Source: Pseudoduganella albidiflava (GTDB lineage Bacteria; Pseudomonadota; Gammaproteobacteria; Burkholderiales; Burkholderiaceae_D). Taken from it: a DNA stretch of 64,000 nucleotides. Positions 25,666-33,099 of the stretch are shown one piece after another. Positions within the stretch are counted from its first letter, which is position 1; each line of letters starts with the position of its first letter. A program made the translations under genes and the position numbers. Under the pieces are notes generated by a model, which saw only the letters and a program-made list of their open reading frames with translations, was not told the DNA's origin and ran no database searches. The DNA is taken from contig NZ_CP036401.1 of assembly GCF_004322755.1 (NCBI RefSeq), forward strand, positions 2,170,001-2,234,000, in the 5' to 3' direction.

Positions 25666-26232
25666 ATGAAAAAACTGATCGCCCTCGCACTTGCCGCCGG
25701 TTTTTCGACCGCCGCCCTGGCCGCGCCCGAAACCTATGTGATCGACGATTCCCACACCTTTGCGCGCTTCTCGTATTCGCACCTGGGTTTCTCGACGCAG
25801 GAAAGCCGCTTCGACAAGACCAAGGGCAAGATCACCATCGACCGCGCCGCCAAGACCGGTTCGACGGAAATCACCATCGACACGAAGTCGGTGAACACGG
25901 GTAACGAGACCTTCAACGGCCATATCAAGGGCGCCGATTTCTTCGACGTGGAGAAATTCCCCACCATCACCTTCAAGTCGACCAGGTTCAACTTCAGCGG
26001 CGATGCGCTGGCCTCGGTGGATGGCAACCTGACGATCAAGGGCATCACCAAGCCGGTGAACCTGAAGGTCACGTCGTTCAAGTGCCAGCCGCACCCGATG
26101 GCGAAGAAGGATGCGTGCGGCGCGAATGCCACCGCCACCATCAAGCGTTCCGAATTCAACGCCGGCAAGTACGCACCGAACGTCAGCGATGAAGTCACGC
26201 TGACCCTGGCCGTGGAAGCCATCAAGGAATAA
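25666..26232 (+). CDS. YceI-family periplasmic protein
   Basis: This encodes 188 residues. The signal peptide MKKLIALALAAGFSTAALA is cleaved before APETY. The mature part is a YceI lipocalin-like beta-barrel (YVIDDSHTFARFSYSHLGFS, then FFDVEKFPTITFKST), a family that binds isoprenoid-type lipids in the periplasm. CGGAGAG lies upstream of the ATG. The palindrome at 25553 suggests specific regulation. It probably forms a loose operon with the amidohydrolase and DoxX genes downstream. Confidence 0.92.
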   Translation: MKKLIALALAAGFSTAALAAPETYVIDDSHTFARFSYSHLGFSTQESRFDKTKGKITIDRAAKTGSTEITIDTKSVNTGNETFNGHIKGADFFDVEKFPTITFKSTRFNFSGDALASVDGNLTIKGITKPVNLKVTSFKCQPHPMAKKDACGANATATIKRSEFNAGKYAPNVSDEVTLTLAVEAIKE

Positions 26233-26299
26233 CCGCCAGGCAGGGCCAGCGGGCAGCGGTCGCCCGGCAGATTTTTGCAGTCTCAACGAGGAAAAAAGC

Positions 26300-28060
26300 A
26301 TGAAGCGACTGATGCTCGCTGCCGCCATCGCGGCGGCAGGGACCAACACATCCATGGCAACCGACCTGATCGTCACCAACGCCAAGGTGGCGACGATGGT
26401 CAAGGAAGGCCAGTTCGTCCAGGCCGTGGCGATCGACAATGGCAAGATCTCGGCGGTGGGCAGCAATGCCCAGGTGCTGAAGAAGAAGACCGCCGCCACC
26501 CGCGTGATCGACGCAGGCGGCCGGACCGTGATTCCCGGCCTGAACGACTCCCACCTGCACATCATCCGCGAAGGCCTGAACTACAACGCCGAGCTGCGCT
26601 GGGATGGCGTCACGTCGCTCAAGCGCGCGCTGGAGATGCTCAAGGAGCAGGCCGCGCGCACGCCCGATGGCCAGTGGATCAAGGTGGTCGGCGGCTGGAA
26701 CGAATACCAGTTCGAGGAAAAGCGCCTGCCCACGCTGGCCGAAATCAACGAGGCGGTGCCGGACAAGCCGGTCTTCCTGCTGTACCTGTACGGCCTGGGC
26801 TTCCTGAACCAGAAGGGCATCCAGGTCCTCGGCTACGACGAGAAAACGCAGTACAAGGAAGGCGTGGTCGAACTGGGGGCGGACGGCAAGCCGACCGGCC
26901 TGCTGGTCGCCAAGCCGAATGCGCTGATCCTGTATTCCACGCTGGCGAAGACGGGCATGCTGCCGCGCGACCAGCAGGTCAATTCCACGCTGCAGTACTA
27001 CCGCGAACTGAACCGCCTCGGCGTCACCAGCGCGATCGACGCGGGCGGCGGCGGCCAGGCCTACCCGGACGACTATGCCGTCAGCCTGGAGCTGGCCAAG
27101 GATGGCAAGCTGACGGTGCGCACCTCTTACTACCTGTTCGCCCAGAAGCCCGGCAAGGAGCTGGAAGACTACCAGCGCTGGCTCACGCAGACGAAGCCGA
27201 ACAAGAACGACCACCTGTTCTACGCCAACGGCTACAACACCGAGGGCGGCGGCGAGAACCTGGTGTGGAGCGCGGCCGATTTCGAGAACTTCCTGGAGCC
27301 GCGGCCGGACATGCCGGAGCACATGGAAGGCGAGCTGGAAGCGGTGCTGAAACTGCTGGTGAAGAACCGCTGGCCGTTCCGCATCCATGCCACCTACGGC
27401 GAATCGATCGAGCGCGACCTGGCCGTCATCGAGAAGGTCGACAAGGAACTGGGGCTGAAAGGCCTGCGCTGGTTCTTCGACCATGCCGAGACGATCTCGG
27501 ACGCCCAGCTGGCGCGCGTGAAGAAGCTCGGTGGCGGGATCGCCGTGCAGAACCGCATGTACTTCCAGGGCGAGGCGTACTGGAAGCGCTACGGCGCGCA
27601 AACCCGCCAGATGCCGCCGATCCGCACCATGCTGAAGATGGGCATCCCGGTGGGCCTGGGCACCGACGGCACGCGGGTATCGAGCTATGGCCCGTGGCCG
27701 TCGATCTACTGGGCCGTGTCCGGCAAGACCGCCGGCGGCCTGCAGGTCTGGCAGGACAAGGACCGCCTGTCGCGCCATGAGGCGCTGCGGCTGATGACGC
27801 GCGGCAGCGCGTGGATGAGCGGCGAGGAAAAGGTCAAGGGCACGCTCGCGGTCGGGCAGTATGCCGACCTGGTGATCCTGCCGCAGGATTACTTCACCAT
27901 GCCCGTCGACGGCATCCGCAACCTGGAAGCGGCGCTGACGATCGTCAACGGCAAGGTGGTCTATGCCGGCGATGCCTTCGGCCAGTACGCGCCGGCCGCG
28001 CCGGCCGTCTCGCCGGAGTGGAGCCCCGTGAAGTTCTACGGCGGCTACCAGAACCGGTAA
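26300..28060 (+). CDS. Exported amidohydrolase (YtcJ-like, amidohydrolase family 3)
   Basis: This encodes 586 residues. The N-terminus MKRLMLAAAIAAAGTNTSMA looks like a short signal peptide. The metal-dependent hydrolase fold is shown by the HxH motif in NDSHLHI, the His of RIHATYGES, FDHAE and the Asp of GTDGTRVSS. The amidohydrolase C-terminal beta-sandwich (GTLAVGQYADLVILPQDYFT) is complete. YtcJ-like enzymes hydrolyse amides or formyl groups; the substrate here is unknown. It is 67 bases downstream of the YceI gene and 18 bases before the DoxX gene. Confidence 0.88.
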   Translation: MKRLMLAAAIAAAGTNTSMATDLIVTNAKVATMVKEGQFVQAVAIDNGKISAVGSNAQVLKKKTAATRVIDAGGRTVIPGLNDSHLHIIREGLNYNAELRWDGVTSLKRALEMLKEQAARTPDGQWIKVVGGWNEYQFEEKRLPTLAEINEAVPDKPVFLLYLYGLGFLNQKGIQVLGYDEKTQYKEGVVELGADGKPTGLLVAKPNALILYSTLAKTGMLPRDQQVNSTLQYYRELNRLGVTSAIDAGGGGQAYPDDYAVSLELAKDGKLTVRTSYYLFAQKPGKELEDYQRWLTQTKPNKNDHLFYANGYNTEGGGENLVWSAADFENFLEPRPDMPEHMEGELEAVLKLLVKNRWPFRIHATYGESIERDLAVIEKVDKELGLKGLRWFFDHAETISDAQLARVKKLGGGIAVQNRMYFQGEAYWKRYGAQTRQMPPIRTMLKMGIPVGLGTDGTRVSSYGPWPSIYWAVSGKTAGGLQVWQDKDRLSRHEALRLMTRGSAWMSGEEKVKGTLAVGQYADLVILPQDYFTMPVDGIRNLEAALTIVNGKVVYAGDAFGQYAPAAPAVSPEWSPVKFYGGYQNR

Positions 28061-28078
28061 CGGAACAGGGAGCGGAAG

Positions 28079-28483
28079 ATGCTGAAACGCTTCATCGGTT
28101 CCTCCACGCCGGATGCGGGCCTGCTGTTCGCCCGCCTGGCCGGTGCCGCTCTGCTGCTGTGGGTGCATGGCTTGCCGAAGCTTCTGCACTGGCAGCAGGA
28201 ACTGGCGCATATCGACGACCCCCTGCACCTGGGGCGCGGGGTCACGCTGGCGTGCGCGCTGTTTGCCGAGGTGCTGTGCCCGTTCCTGATCGCCGCCGGG
28301 CTGTTTACGCGGCTGGCCTGCCTGCCGGTGCTGTTCCTGCTCGGCGTGTCGATGGTGCTGGTGCACCCCGACTGGAGCATCGAGCAGGGCCAGTTCGGCT
28401 GGCTGCTGCTGATCGTGTTCGGCACCATCGCGCTGGCCGGCGCGGGGCGCTGGTCGCTCGACCGCCGGCTGGCCGCCGCCTGA
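28079..28483 (+). CDS. DoxX-family membrane protein
   Basis: This encodes 134 residues with four membrane segments and the family features GLLFARLAGAALLLWVHG and ALFAEVLCPFLIAAGLFTRL. DoxX-type proteins are small inner-membrane proteins often linked to redox or thiol stress. AGGGAGCGGAAG just before the ATG contains a Shine-Dalgarno. It is the third gene of the yceI-amidohydrolase-doxX run and converges on the chromate-transporter pair with a 7-base gap. Confidence 0.85.
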   Translation: MLKRFIGSSTPDAGLLFARLAGAALLLWVHGLPKLLHWQQELAHIDDPLHLGRGVTLACALFAEVLCPFLIAAGLFTRLACLPVLFLLGVSMVLVHPDWSIEQGQFGWLLLIVFGTIALAGAGRWSLDRRLAAA

Positions 28484-28490
28484 CGCTGCC

Positions 28491-29090
28491 CTACAGGAAG
28501 CCGAGGGCGCCGAGCAGGGCGCCCGCCGCCAGCAGCCACAGCAAATGGATGCGGGTGCGCCAGATCAGCAGCGTGGCCACCGCCGACACCGTGTACAGCG
28601 GCCAGTCGGTGGCGACGTTGCCGTTGGCGCTACCCAGGATGAGGCCGGTCGATACCAGCATCGCGATCACCAGCGGCGCCATGCCCTGCTTGAAGGCGCG
28701 CACCAGGCGCAGTTCGCGGTTGCGGTGGCCCCAGTTCGCCGCCAGCAGCATCAGCACGCTGGAGGGCAGCAGGGCGCCCACCATGGTGACGATCACGCCG
28801 AATGCCGCGGCGGCGTAACTGCCCGCGTTCATGCCCACGTTCCACCCCATCAGCGCCACGAACAGCACGTTCGGCCCGGGCGCCGCCTGGGCGATCGCGA
28901 TCGAATCGTTGAATTGCGTCTGCGTCAGCCAGCCATGCTGCTCGACGAGGTAGCGGTGCATTTCCGCCGTGGTGGCGATCGTGCCGCCCACCGACATCAG
29001 CGAAATCACCAGGTAGTGGGCGAACAGGTCGAGCCAGTCGTGCCAGGCCAGCACGATCTGGAGCGGTGCGGCCGGGAGGTCGGCCGTCAT
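28491..29090 (-). CDS. Chromate transporter, half-size subunit 2
   Basis: This encodes 199 residues with about six membrane segments. The CHR-family motif appears as ISLMSVGGTIATTAEMHRYL and AIAQAAPGPNVLFVALMGW. It is one of two adjacent half-length CHR proteins; short-chain CHR pairs act together as a heterodimeric chromate or sulfate-like anion transporter. The start at 29090 overlaps the stop of the other half by 4 bases (ATGA). Confidence 0.88.
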   Translation of the reverse strand: MTADLPAAPLQIVLAWHDWLDLFAHYLVISLMSVGGTIATTAEMHRYLVEQHGWLTQTQFNDSIAIAQAAPGPNVLFVALMGWNVGMNAGSYAAAAFGVIVTMVGALLPSSVLMLLAANWGHRNRELRLVRAFKQGMAPLVIAMLVSTGLILGSANGNVATDWPLYTVSAVATLLIWRTRIHLLWLLAAGALLGALGFL

Positions 29091-29650
29091 GGCTTGAGCC
29101 TGTACCAGGTCAGCACGCAGCCGGCGCCGCCCAGTACCAGCAGGGCGGCCAGCATCGGCAGGCGCAGGACCGCGAGGCCGATGATGCCCAGTGCCGCCAG
29201 CGGCAGCGTGACGGCCAGCGGCAGCGGATGCTTGCGCAGCGTGGCGCCCAGTTTGATGCCCATGGCAACCACCATGCCGGCCGCCACCGCGGCCATCCCG
29301 CGCAGCGCACCGGCCACGCGCGGCTGGTCGGCATAGTGCGAATAGACCGAGCCCAGCGTCAATACCACGAGGGCGGGCACCAGCAGCAGGCCCAGCAGTG
29401 CAACGGCGGCGCCACGCAGGCCGAAGAACCGGCTGCCGATGACGAGCGCCAGGTTGCACACGTTCGGCCCGGGCATCGTTTGCGCGACCGCCCATTCCTC
29501 GATGAATTCTTCCTGCGTCATCCAGCGCCGCCGCTCGACGATCTCGCGCTGCACCACGGGCAGCACGCCGCCAAAGCCCTGCAGGGCCAGCAGGGTGAAG
29601 GCAATGAACAGGTCGGCCAGGGAGCGGGGGCGGGGCGGGGCATCGGTCAT
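29087..29650 (-). CDS. Chromate transporter, half-size subunit 1
   Basis: This encodes 187 residues with about five or six membrane segments. CHR-family features: TLLALQGFGGVLPVVQREIV and AVAQTMPGPNVCNLALVIG. It is the first of the two-gene short-chain CHR pair. Chromate or sulfate transport is known for the family; no regulator is visible next to it. Confidence 0.88.
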   Translation of the reverse strand: MTDAPPRPRSLADLFIAFTLLALQGFGGVLPVVQREIVERRRWMTQEEFIEEWAVAQTMPGPNVCNLALVIGSRFFGLRGAAVALLGLLLVPALVVLTLGSVYSHYADQPRVAGALRGMAAVAAGMVVAMGIKLGATLRKHPLPLAVTLPLAALGIIGLAVLRLPMLAALLVLGGAGCVLTWYRLKP

Positions 29651-29708
29651 GGGGCGCTATTATCCGCGCCCCGTTGCCGTGTGTCCACGCGGTGTGGTGC
29701 GCCCGGGC

Positions 29709-29752
29709 CTATTACATCCGGGCGTGTTACATCCGGGCGTGTTACATCCGGG
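29709..29752. repeat. 15-bp tandem repeat (three units)
   Basis: ATTACATCCGGGCGT / GTTACATCCGGGCGT / GTTACATCCGGG is a three-unit tandem repeat. It lies between the chromate-transporter start and the downstream end of the small zinc-ribbon gene, probably in the promoter region of the chromate pair. Confidence 0.8.
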
Positions 29753-29784
29753 CCGGTGCCGTGCCGGTCGGCCGGGGGCGAGCT

Positions 29785-29949
29785 TCAGCCGCCGCCGATG
29801 CCTTCCTGGATCACGCCGCTGCCGCCGCAGTTCTGGCATGACTTGCCGTCTTCCAGCTTGCCGGTGCCGTGGCAGGCGGGGCATACATCCTCGCCGCTGC
29901 CAGGAGTGCCAGGTGCTGCTTCGTCGCCAGGATTCAGGGGTTCGCTCAT
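29785..29949 (-). CDS. Small DnaJ-type zinc-ribbon protein
   Basis: This encodes 54 residues. Residues 20-45 contain two CxxC(H/G)GxG motifs (CPACHGTG and CQNCGGSG), the same repeat as the DnaJ cysteine-rich domain, predicted to bind one zinc. AAGGAGA lies 6 bases before the ATG at 29949. Similar small proteins are common in Burkholderiales. The function is unknown; a chaperone-like or RNA-binding accessory role is possible. Confidence 0.8.
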   Translation of the reverse strand: MSEPLNPGDEAAPGTPGSGEDVCPACHGTGKLEDGKSCQNCGGSGVIQEGIGGG

Positions 29950-30094
29950 GATGGTCTCCTTGAAAGAAGCCGCAGCATAGCGCGGCCCGGCCGTGCGGAC
30001 TGCGAGGCACCTAACACTGGCGCTTCGCGAGGACCGGGTGCCTGCCACGGCATCGCGCCAGGCCGGCCGCCAACAGCGCCGCCGCTCGCCGGGT

Positions 30095-30305
30095 TATGCA
30101 CAAAGATTGGTCGAAAGAATAAGTAGAGACTTTTTTGCACCGGCTGAAGCGGTTTCACCGATGGGCTCGTAAGTGCTTGATTTCATTGAGCGCCGGGTTT
30201 GCCTTTTGAACGGGCAGTTTAAGGAAAATGGCGTCATTACGGGCTGTTTGCGTTGTCAAGGGCGGCTTATCAACAAAGTTATCCCCAACCTGTGTGGATA
30301 GTTGA
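30095..30305. repeat. DnaA-box-like element, copy A
   Basis: GTAAGTGCTTGATTTCA (30169-30185) is followed by GAACGGGCA, TTGTCAAG and a cluster of near-consensus DnaA boxes: TTATCAACA (30267), TTATCCCCA (30279) and the complement of CTATCCACA (30293-30301). A further TTATGCACA lies at 30095. Each differs from TTATCCACA by one base. The same order of motifs with similar spacing recurs in copy B at 31343-31480. No gene is seen between 29950 and 30471. Confidence 0.7.
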
Positions 30306-30471
30306 AAAATCGCTGCATAATCCGTGACTTAGCGCAAAGCACGGGAGCGGAATCCATGACTTGCAGGCGTGTTGCCCGATGAAGCCGGCAAGATGAGGAC
30401 TGTATGCCCATACAGTCCGCCCCGTTTGGGTGTGACTTTTCCGCCGCTCGTCTACTGGTGCGTTGAGATGC

Positions 30472-31176
30472 TTACTCGTCGACCGGGATGCGGCCGGTTA
30501 CCGTGAACTGGCCCGGTTCCGGACCGGACGCCAACTGGACGCGCACCGGCAGAGCGGATTCGCCTACGCGCAGTTCGCCGCTCCAGCCTTGCCCGGCCTG
30601 CACGGCGGCCAGCGCCGCCAGCGCGGGTTCCTGCACGGCGCGCAGGGCGGCCTCGGCGCGGGCGATGCGCAGCTGGGCTTCATGCAGGCTGTGGTAGCCG
30701 CGCAGGGAGGCGATCACGGTGGTGAACAGCTTGCGCGTGGTGAGGTCGGTCTTGCACCAGAAATCGTTGATGTCGTAGTCGAGGATGATGCTGTGCTCCA
30801 GCGCCTGGCCCGGCTGCCCGGTGCGCAGCACCACGCGCACCAGCGAATTGCCCAGTTCGTCGCGAATGCGCCGCGCCACTTTCAGGCCCGCGTCGGCCGT
30901 TTCCATGATCACGTCGAGCAGCACCAGCGCCACGTCCTCGTGGTTGCGCAGCACCGCCAGGGCCTCTTCGCCGCTGTACGCATGCAGGAACGACAGCCGG
31001 CGGCCCATGAAGTGCGCATTGCTGAGGGAGAACTTGGTGACCACGTGCACGTCGACATCGTCGTCGACGATCAACACTTTCCACGGCGGCGGCCCGGCGG
31101 TAACCTGCGGTTGCGGCTCGGGCATGTCGTCTTCTATCATCCAGCCTTCGCTGGCTTCGTCCACGTTGACTTGCAT
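30472..31176 (-). CDS. Response-regulator receiver protein (DUF3369-type N-terminus, no HD-GYP)
   Basis: This encodes 234 residues. Residues 30-165 form a receiver domain: VLIVDDDVD, phospho-acceptor Asp88 in VLLDVIME, and an INDFWCKTDLTT stretch with the conserved Lys. The pattern HAYSGEEALAVL, VRVVLRTGQPGQA matches receivers linked to DUF3369 and HD-GYP or kinase outputs. Here the protein ends soon after with only about 65 extra residues, so the usual output domain is absent. It is flanked on both sides by DnaA-box-like elements. No partner kinase is adjacent. Confidence 0.85.
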   Translation of the reverse strand: MQVNVDEASEGWMIEDDMPEPQPQVTAGPPPWKVLIVDDDVDVHVVTKFSLSNAHFMGRRLSFLHAYSGEEALAVLRNHEDVALVLLDVIMETADAGLKVARRIRDELGNSLVRVVLRTGQPGQALEHSIILDYDINDFWCKTDLTTRKLFTTVIASLRGYHSLHEAQLRIARAEAALRAVQEPALAALAAVQAGQGWSGELRVGESALPVRVQLASGPEPGQFTVTGRIPVDE

Positions 31177-31342
31177 GATGTTCTCGCTGCGGCATTCATT
31201 AAGATACTGTCGGTGACACTATTCCTCGACGGCACTTTTGTCAAAGGTTCTGCCCGCGCCTGCACGTTCCAGGCCGAATGCGGTGCCGGCGGTTTTTTTT
31301 TCGTGTCGCGCCGGGCGTGCCGCCCAGCTGCCGAGCCCATCT

Positions 31343-31480
31343 GTAAGTGCTTGATTTCACAAGAAGAAAAAATTGCCTGAAGAACGGGCATTTTGTTGAA
31401 ACCCGCGCCAATACTGGCTCTCCGGCTTGTCAAGCCCCTGTTTTCCACATCGTTATCCACAACTGAAGTGGATAAGTAAA
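31343..31480. repeat. DnaA-box-like element, copy B
   Basis: GTAAGTGCTTGATTTCA (31343-31359), GAACGGGCA and TTGTCAAG precede TTTTCCACA (31441), a perfect DnaA-box consensus TTATCCACA (31453-31461) and an inverted near-box at 31467-31475. The last two form an inverted pair. An AT-rich tract (TAAAAAATTGGCTTTAAAAA) follows. It lies between the 3' end of the HD gene and the start of the receiver gene. Confidence 0.75.
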
Positions 31481-31517
31481 AAATTGGCTTTAAAAACTGC
31501 CTGTTAGCAGACTTTTC

Positions 31518-32279
31518 TCAACTGGTGCAATCTTTCAACCTCTGCAATTCCTGCAGGAAGCGATCGGCTGACAGTCCCGGCGGCCAGGGTTCCCAAGGGG
31601 TACCACCGTACAACGGTTGCAGCGGATCGTCGGCCAGCGGCCGCACGCGGATCTTCAATGTGCGGCGCACTTCGTCCGGCGACCAGCCAACGGCGTGCAC
31701 GGCCTCGCTCGCCGCGGCCAGGCGGTCCGCGCGCTTGTGCGCCAGGTAGCGCGCCGGCGTCCAGGCGGGCAGGCCGTAGCGCAGGAAGACGGCTCGTTCC
31801 AGCCGCCGTGTCAATTCGCGGAATGCTTCGCCAAGGAAGGGTTTCAGGACGGAGATGCAGTCGAAGCCCAGCAAGCCTTCCTCCGCATCGTGCAGCAGTT
31901 CGCGCAGTTCGGTCAGCGGGTCGAGCGGGGCGCCGGCGCCGTTACGCCGCAACTGCAGCACCGTCAGCGAATGCTGGGCCACCGACAGGGGCAGCGGCCA
32001 GGCCGAATGGCCACCCCAGCGGTAGGTGCGTGCCAGGCCCAGCGCCAGGTCGGCGTCGTCCCAGTCGAACGGGGTCGGGTCGAGCAGGTCGAGGCGCTTG
32101 CCCGACGGCATGCGAACCCAGGCGCGTGTGCCCGGTTTGGCACCGGGCAGGAAGTTCGCGGTGGCGGCATGACCATTGTTGCCGAAGTGGCCTTGCCCCG
32201 GGGCGCCGGGGCTGCCGGGGCGCGCCGTCTCGTGCTCTTCGGCACTGCTTCGGTTGCCGCCGTTCTGGTTGAATTTCAT
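31518..32279 (-). CDS. HD-domain phosphohydrolase
   Basis: This encodes 253 residues. The HD-type metal site is seen as SVAQHSLTVL followed by LLHDAEEG, as in YfbR-like 5'-nucleotidases and related phosphohydrolases. A Gly/Asn-rich N-terminal stretch of about 45 residues precedes the domain. The ATG at 32279 is preferred over an in-frame ATG 66 bases earlier that would overlap the 3' end of the next gene. It is 4 bases downstream of the YceI-like lipoprotein gene, so the two likely share a transcript. Confidence 0.8.
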   Translation of the reverse strand: MKFNQNGGNRSSAEEHETARPGSPGAPGQGHFGNNGHAATANFLPGAKPGTRAWVRMPSGKRLDLLDPTPFDWDDADLALGLARTYRWGGHSAWPLPLSVAQHSLTVLQLRRNGAGAPLDPLTELRELLHDAEEGLLGFDCISVLKPFLGEAFRELTRRLERAVFLRYGLPAWTPARYLAHKRADRLAAASEAVHAVGWSPDEVRRTLKIRVRPLADDPLQPLYGGTPWEPWPPGLSADRFLQELQRLKDCTS

Positions 32280-32283
32280 GACG

Positions 32284-33087
32284 CTATCGTACCGCGTCCG
32301 GCGCCGCGGAGCGAGCGGGCAGTACGAAACGGATTTCCAGCGCATCCTGCACGGCCAGCGCGCCGCCCATCACGGAAAACGGCGTGATGCCGAAATCGGT
32401 CTGCCTGAGCACCAGCGTGCCGCGTGCCGTCAAGCCTCGAGGCGTGGCCTCGATCGACGCCGCCACGGGGTAGCGGCGGGTCACCCCGTGCAGCGTGACG
32501 TCGGCCTGCAGGGGAGCGGCCTCGCCGGACCGTTGCGCACGCACTTCCACGTAGGGATGGCGTTCGGCATCGAGCACCCTGGTCAGCATGTTGACGCGGG
32601 TGCCGGCGATCGCATCGGCCGAAGGCTGCGTGGTCAGCCCCGCTTCCTGGCGCAGCGCCGCTTCGTCCACCGTCATCTCGTCGAGCCGGAAGCGCAGCAC
32701 CGCCAGGCCGGCCGCCGGAGCGACGCGGCCATCGATGCGCCGCGCCGCCACCACGTGGTCGTGGCCCAGCCGGGCCAGCGCACCGCCGCGGCGCACGGTG
32801 ACCGCGATCAGCGCGTCGTCGGCGATGCGCAGCACCGGACCGGCGGCGTGGCCGGCCAGCAGTGCGGCGAACGGATCGGCCGGTTGCGAGGCCGTTGGCG
32901 CGGCAGGCGAGTTTGCTGGGAAAATCGCAGGGGAAGGGGAGGAAGCAGGAGGGACAGGCGGCGCCTCGGGAGCGGCGCAGGCGGCCAGCAGCAGGCACGC
33001 CGACAGCGCGGCGGCGCCGGCATGCCGGCGCCGGGCACGGGCACCGAAGGTGCCGATGTCTATCGCAGGCCTGCCGGGCATCGCCAT
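32284..33087 (-). CDS. YceI-like lipoprotein
   Basis: This encodes 267 residues. The N-terminus has a signal segment with lipobox LLAAC (Cys about 37), so it is probably a lipoprotein. A Pro/Ala/Ser-rich linker (about 40-75) leads to a YceI-type beta-barrel (ALARLGHDHVVAARRIDGRV, TDFGITPFSVMGGALAVQD). It is only distantly related to the YceI protein at 25666. A later start near the signal peptide is possible. It lies between the chemoreceptor gene and the HD gene, both on the same strand. Confidence 0.78.
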   Translation of the reverse strand: MAMPGRPAIDIGTFGARARRRHAGAAALSACLLLAACAAPEAPPVPPASSPSPAIFPANSPAAPTASQPADPFAALLAGHAAGPVLRIADDALIAVTVRRGGALARLGHDHVVAARRIDGRVAPAAGLAVLRFRLDEMTVDEAALRQEAGLTTQPSADAIAGTRVNMLTRVLDAERHPYVEVRAQRSGEAAPLQADVTLHGVTRRYPVAASIEATPRGLTARGTLVLRQTDFGITPFSVMGGALAVQDALEIRFVLPARSAAPDAVR

Positions 33088-33099
33088 GTCATTGCCTTG

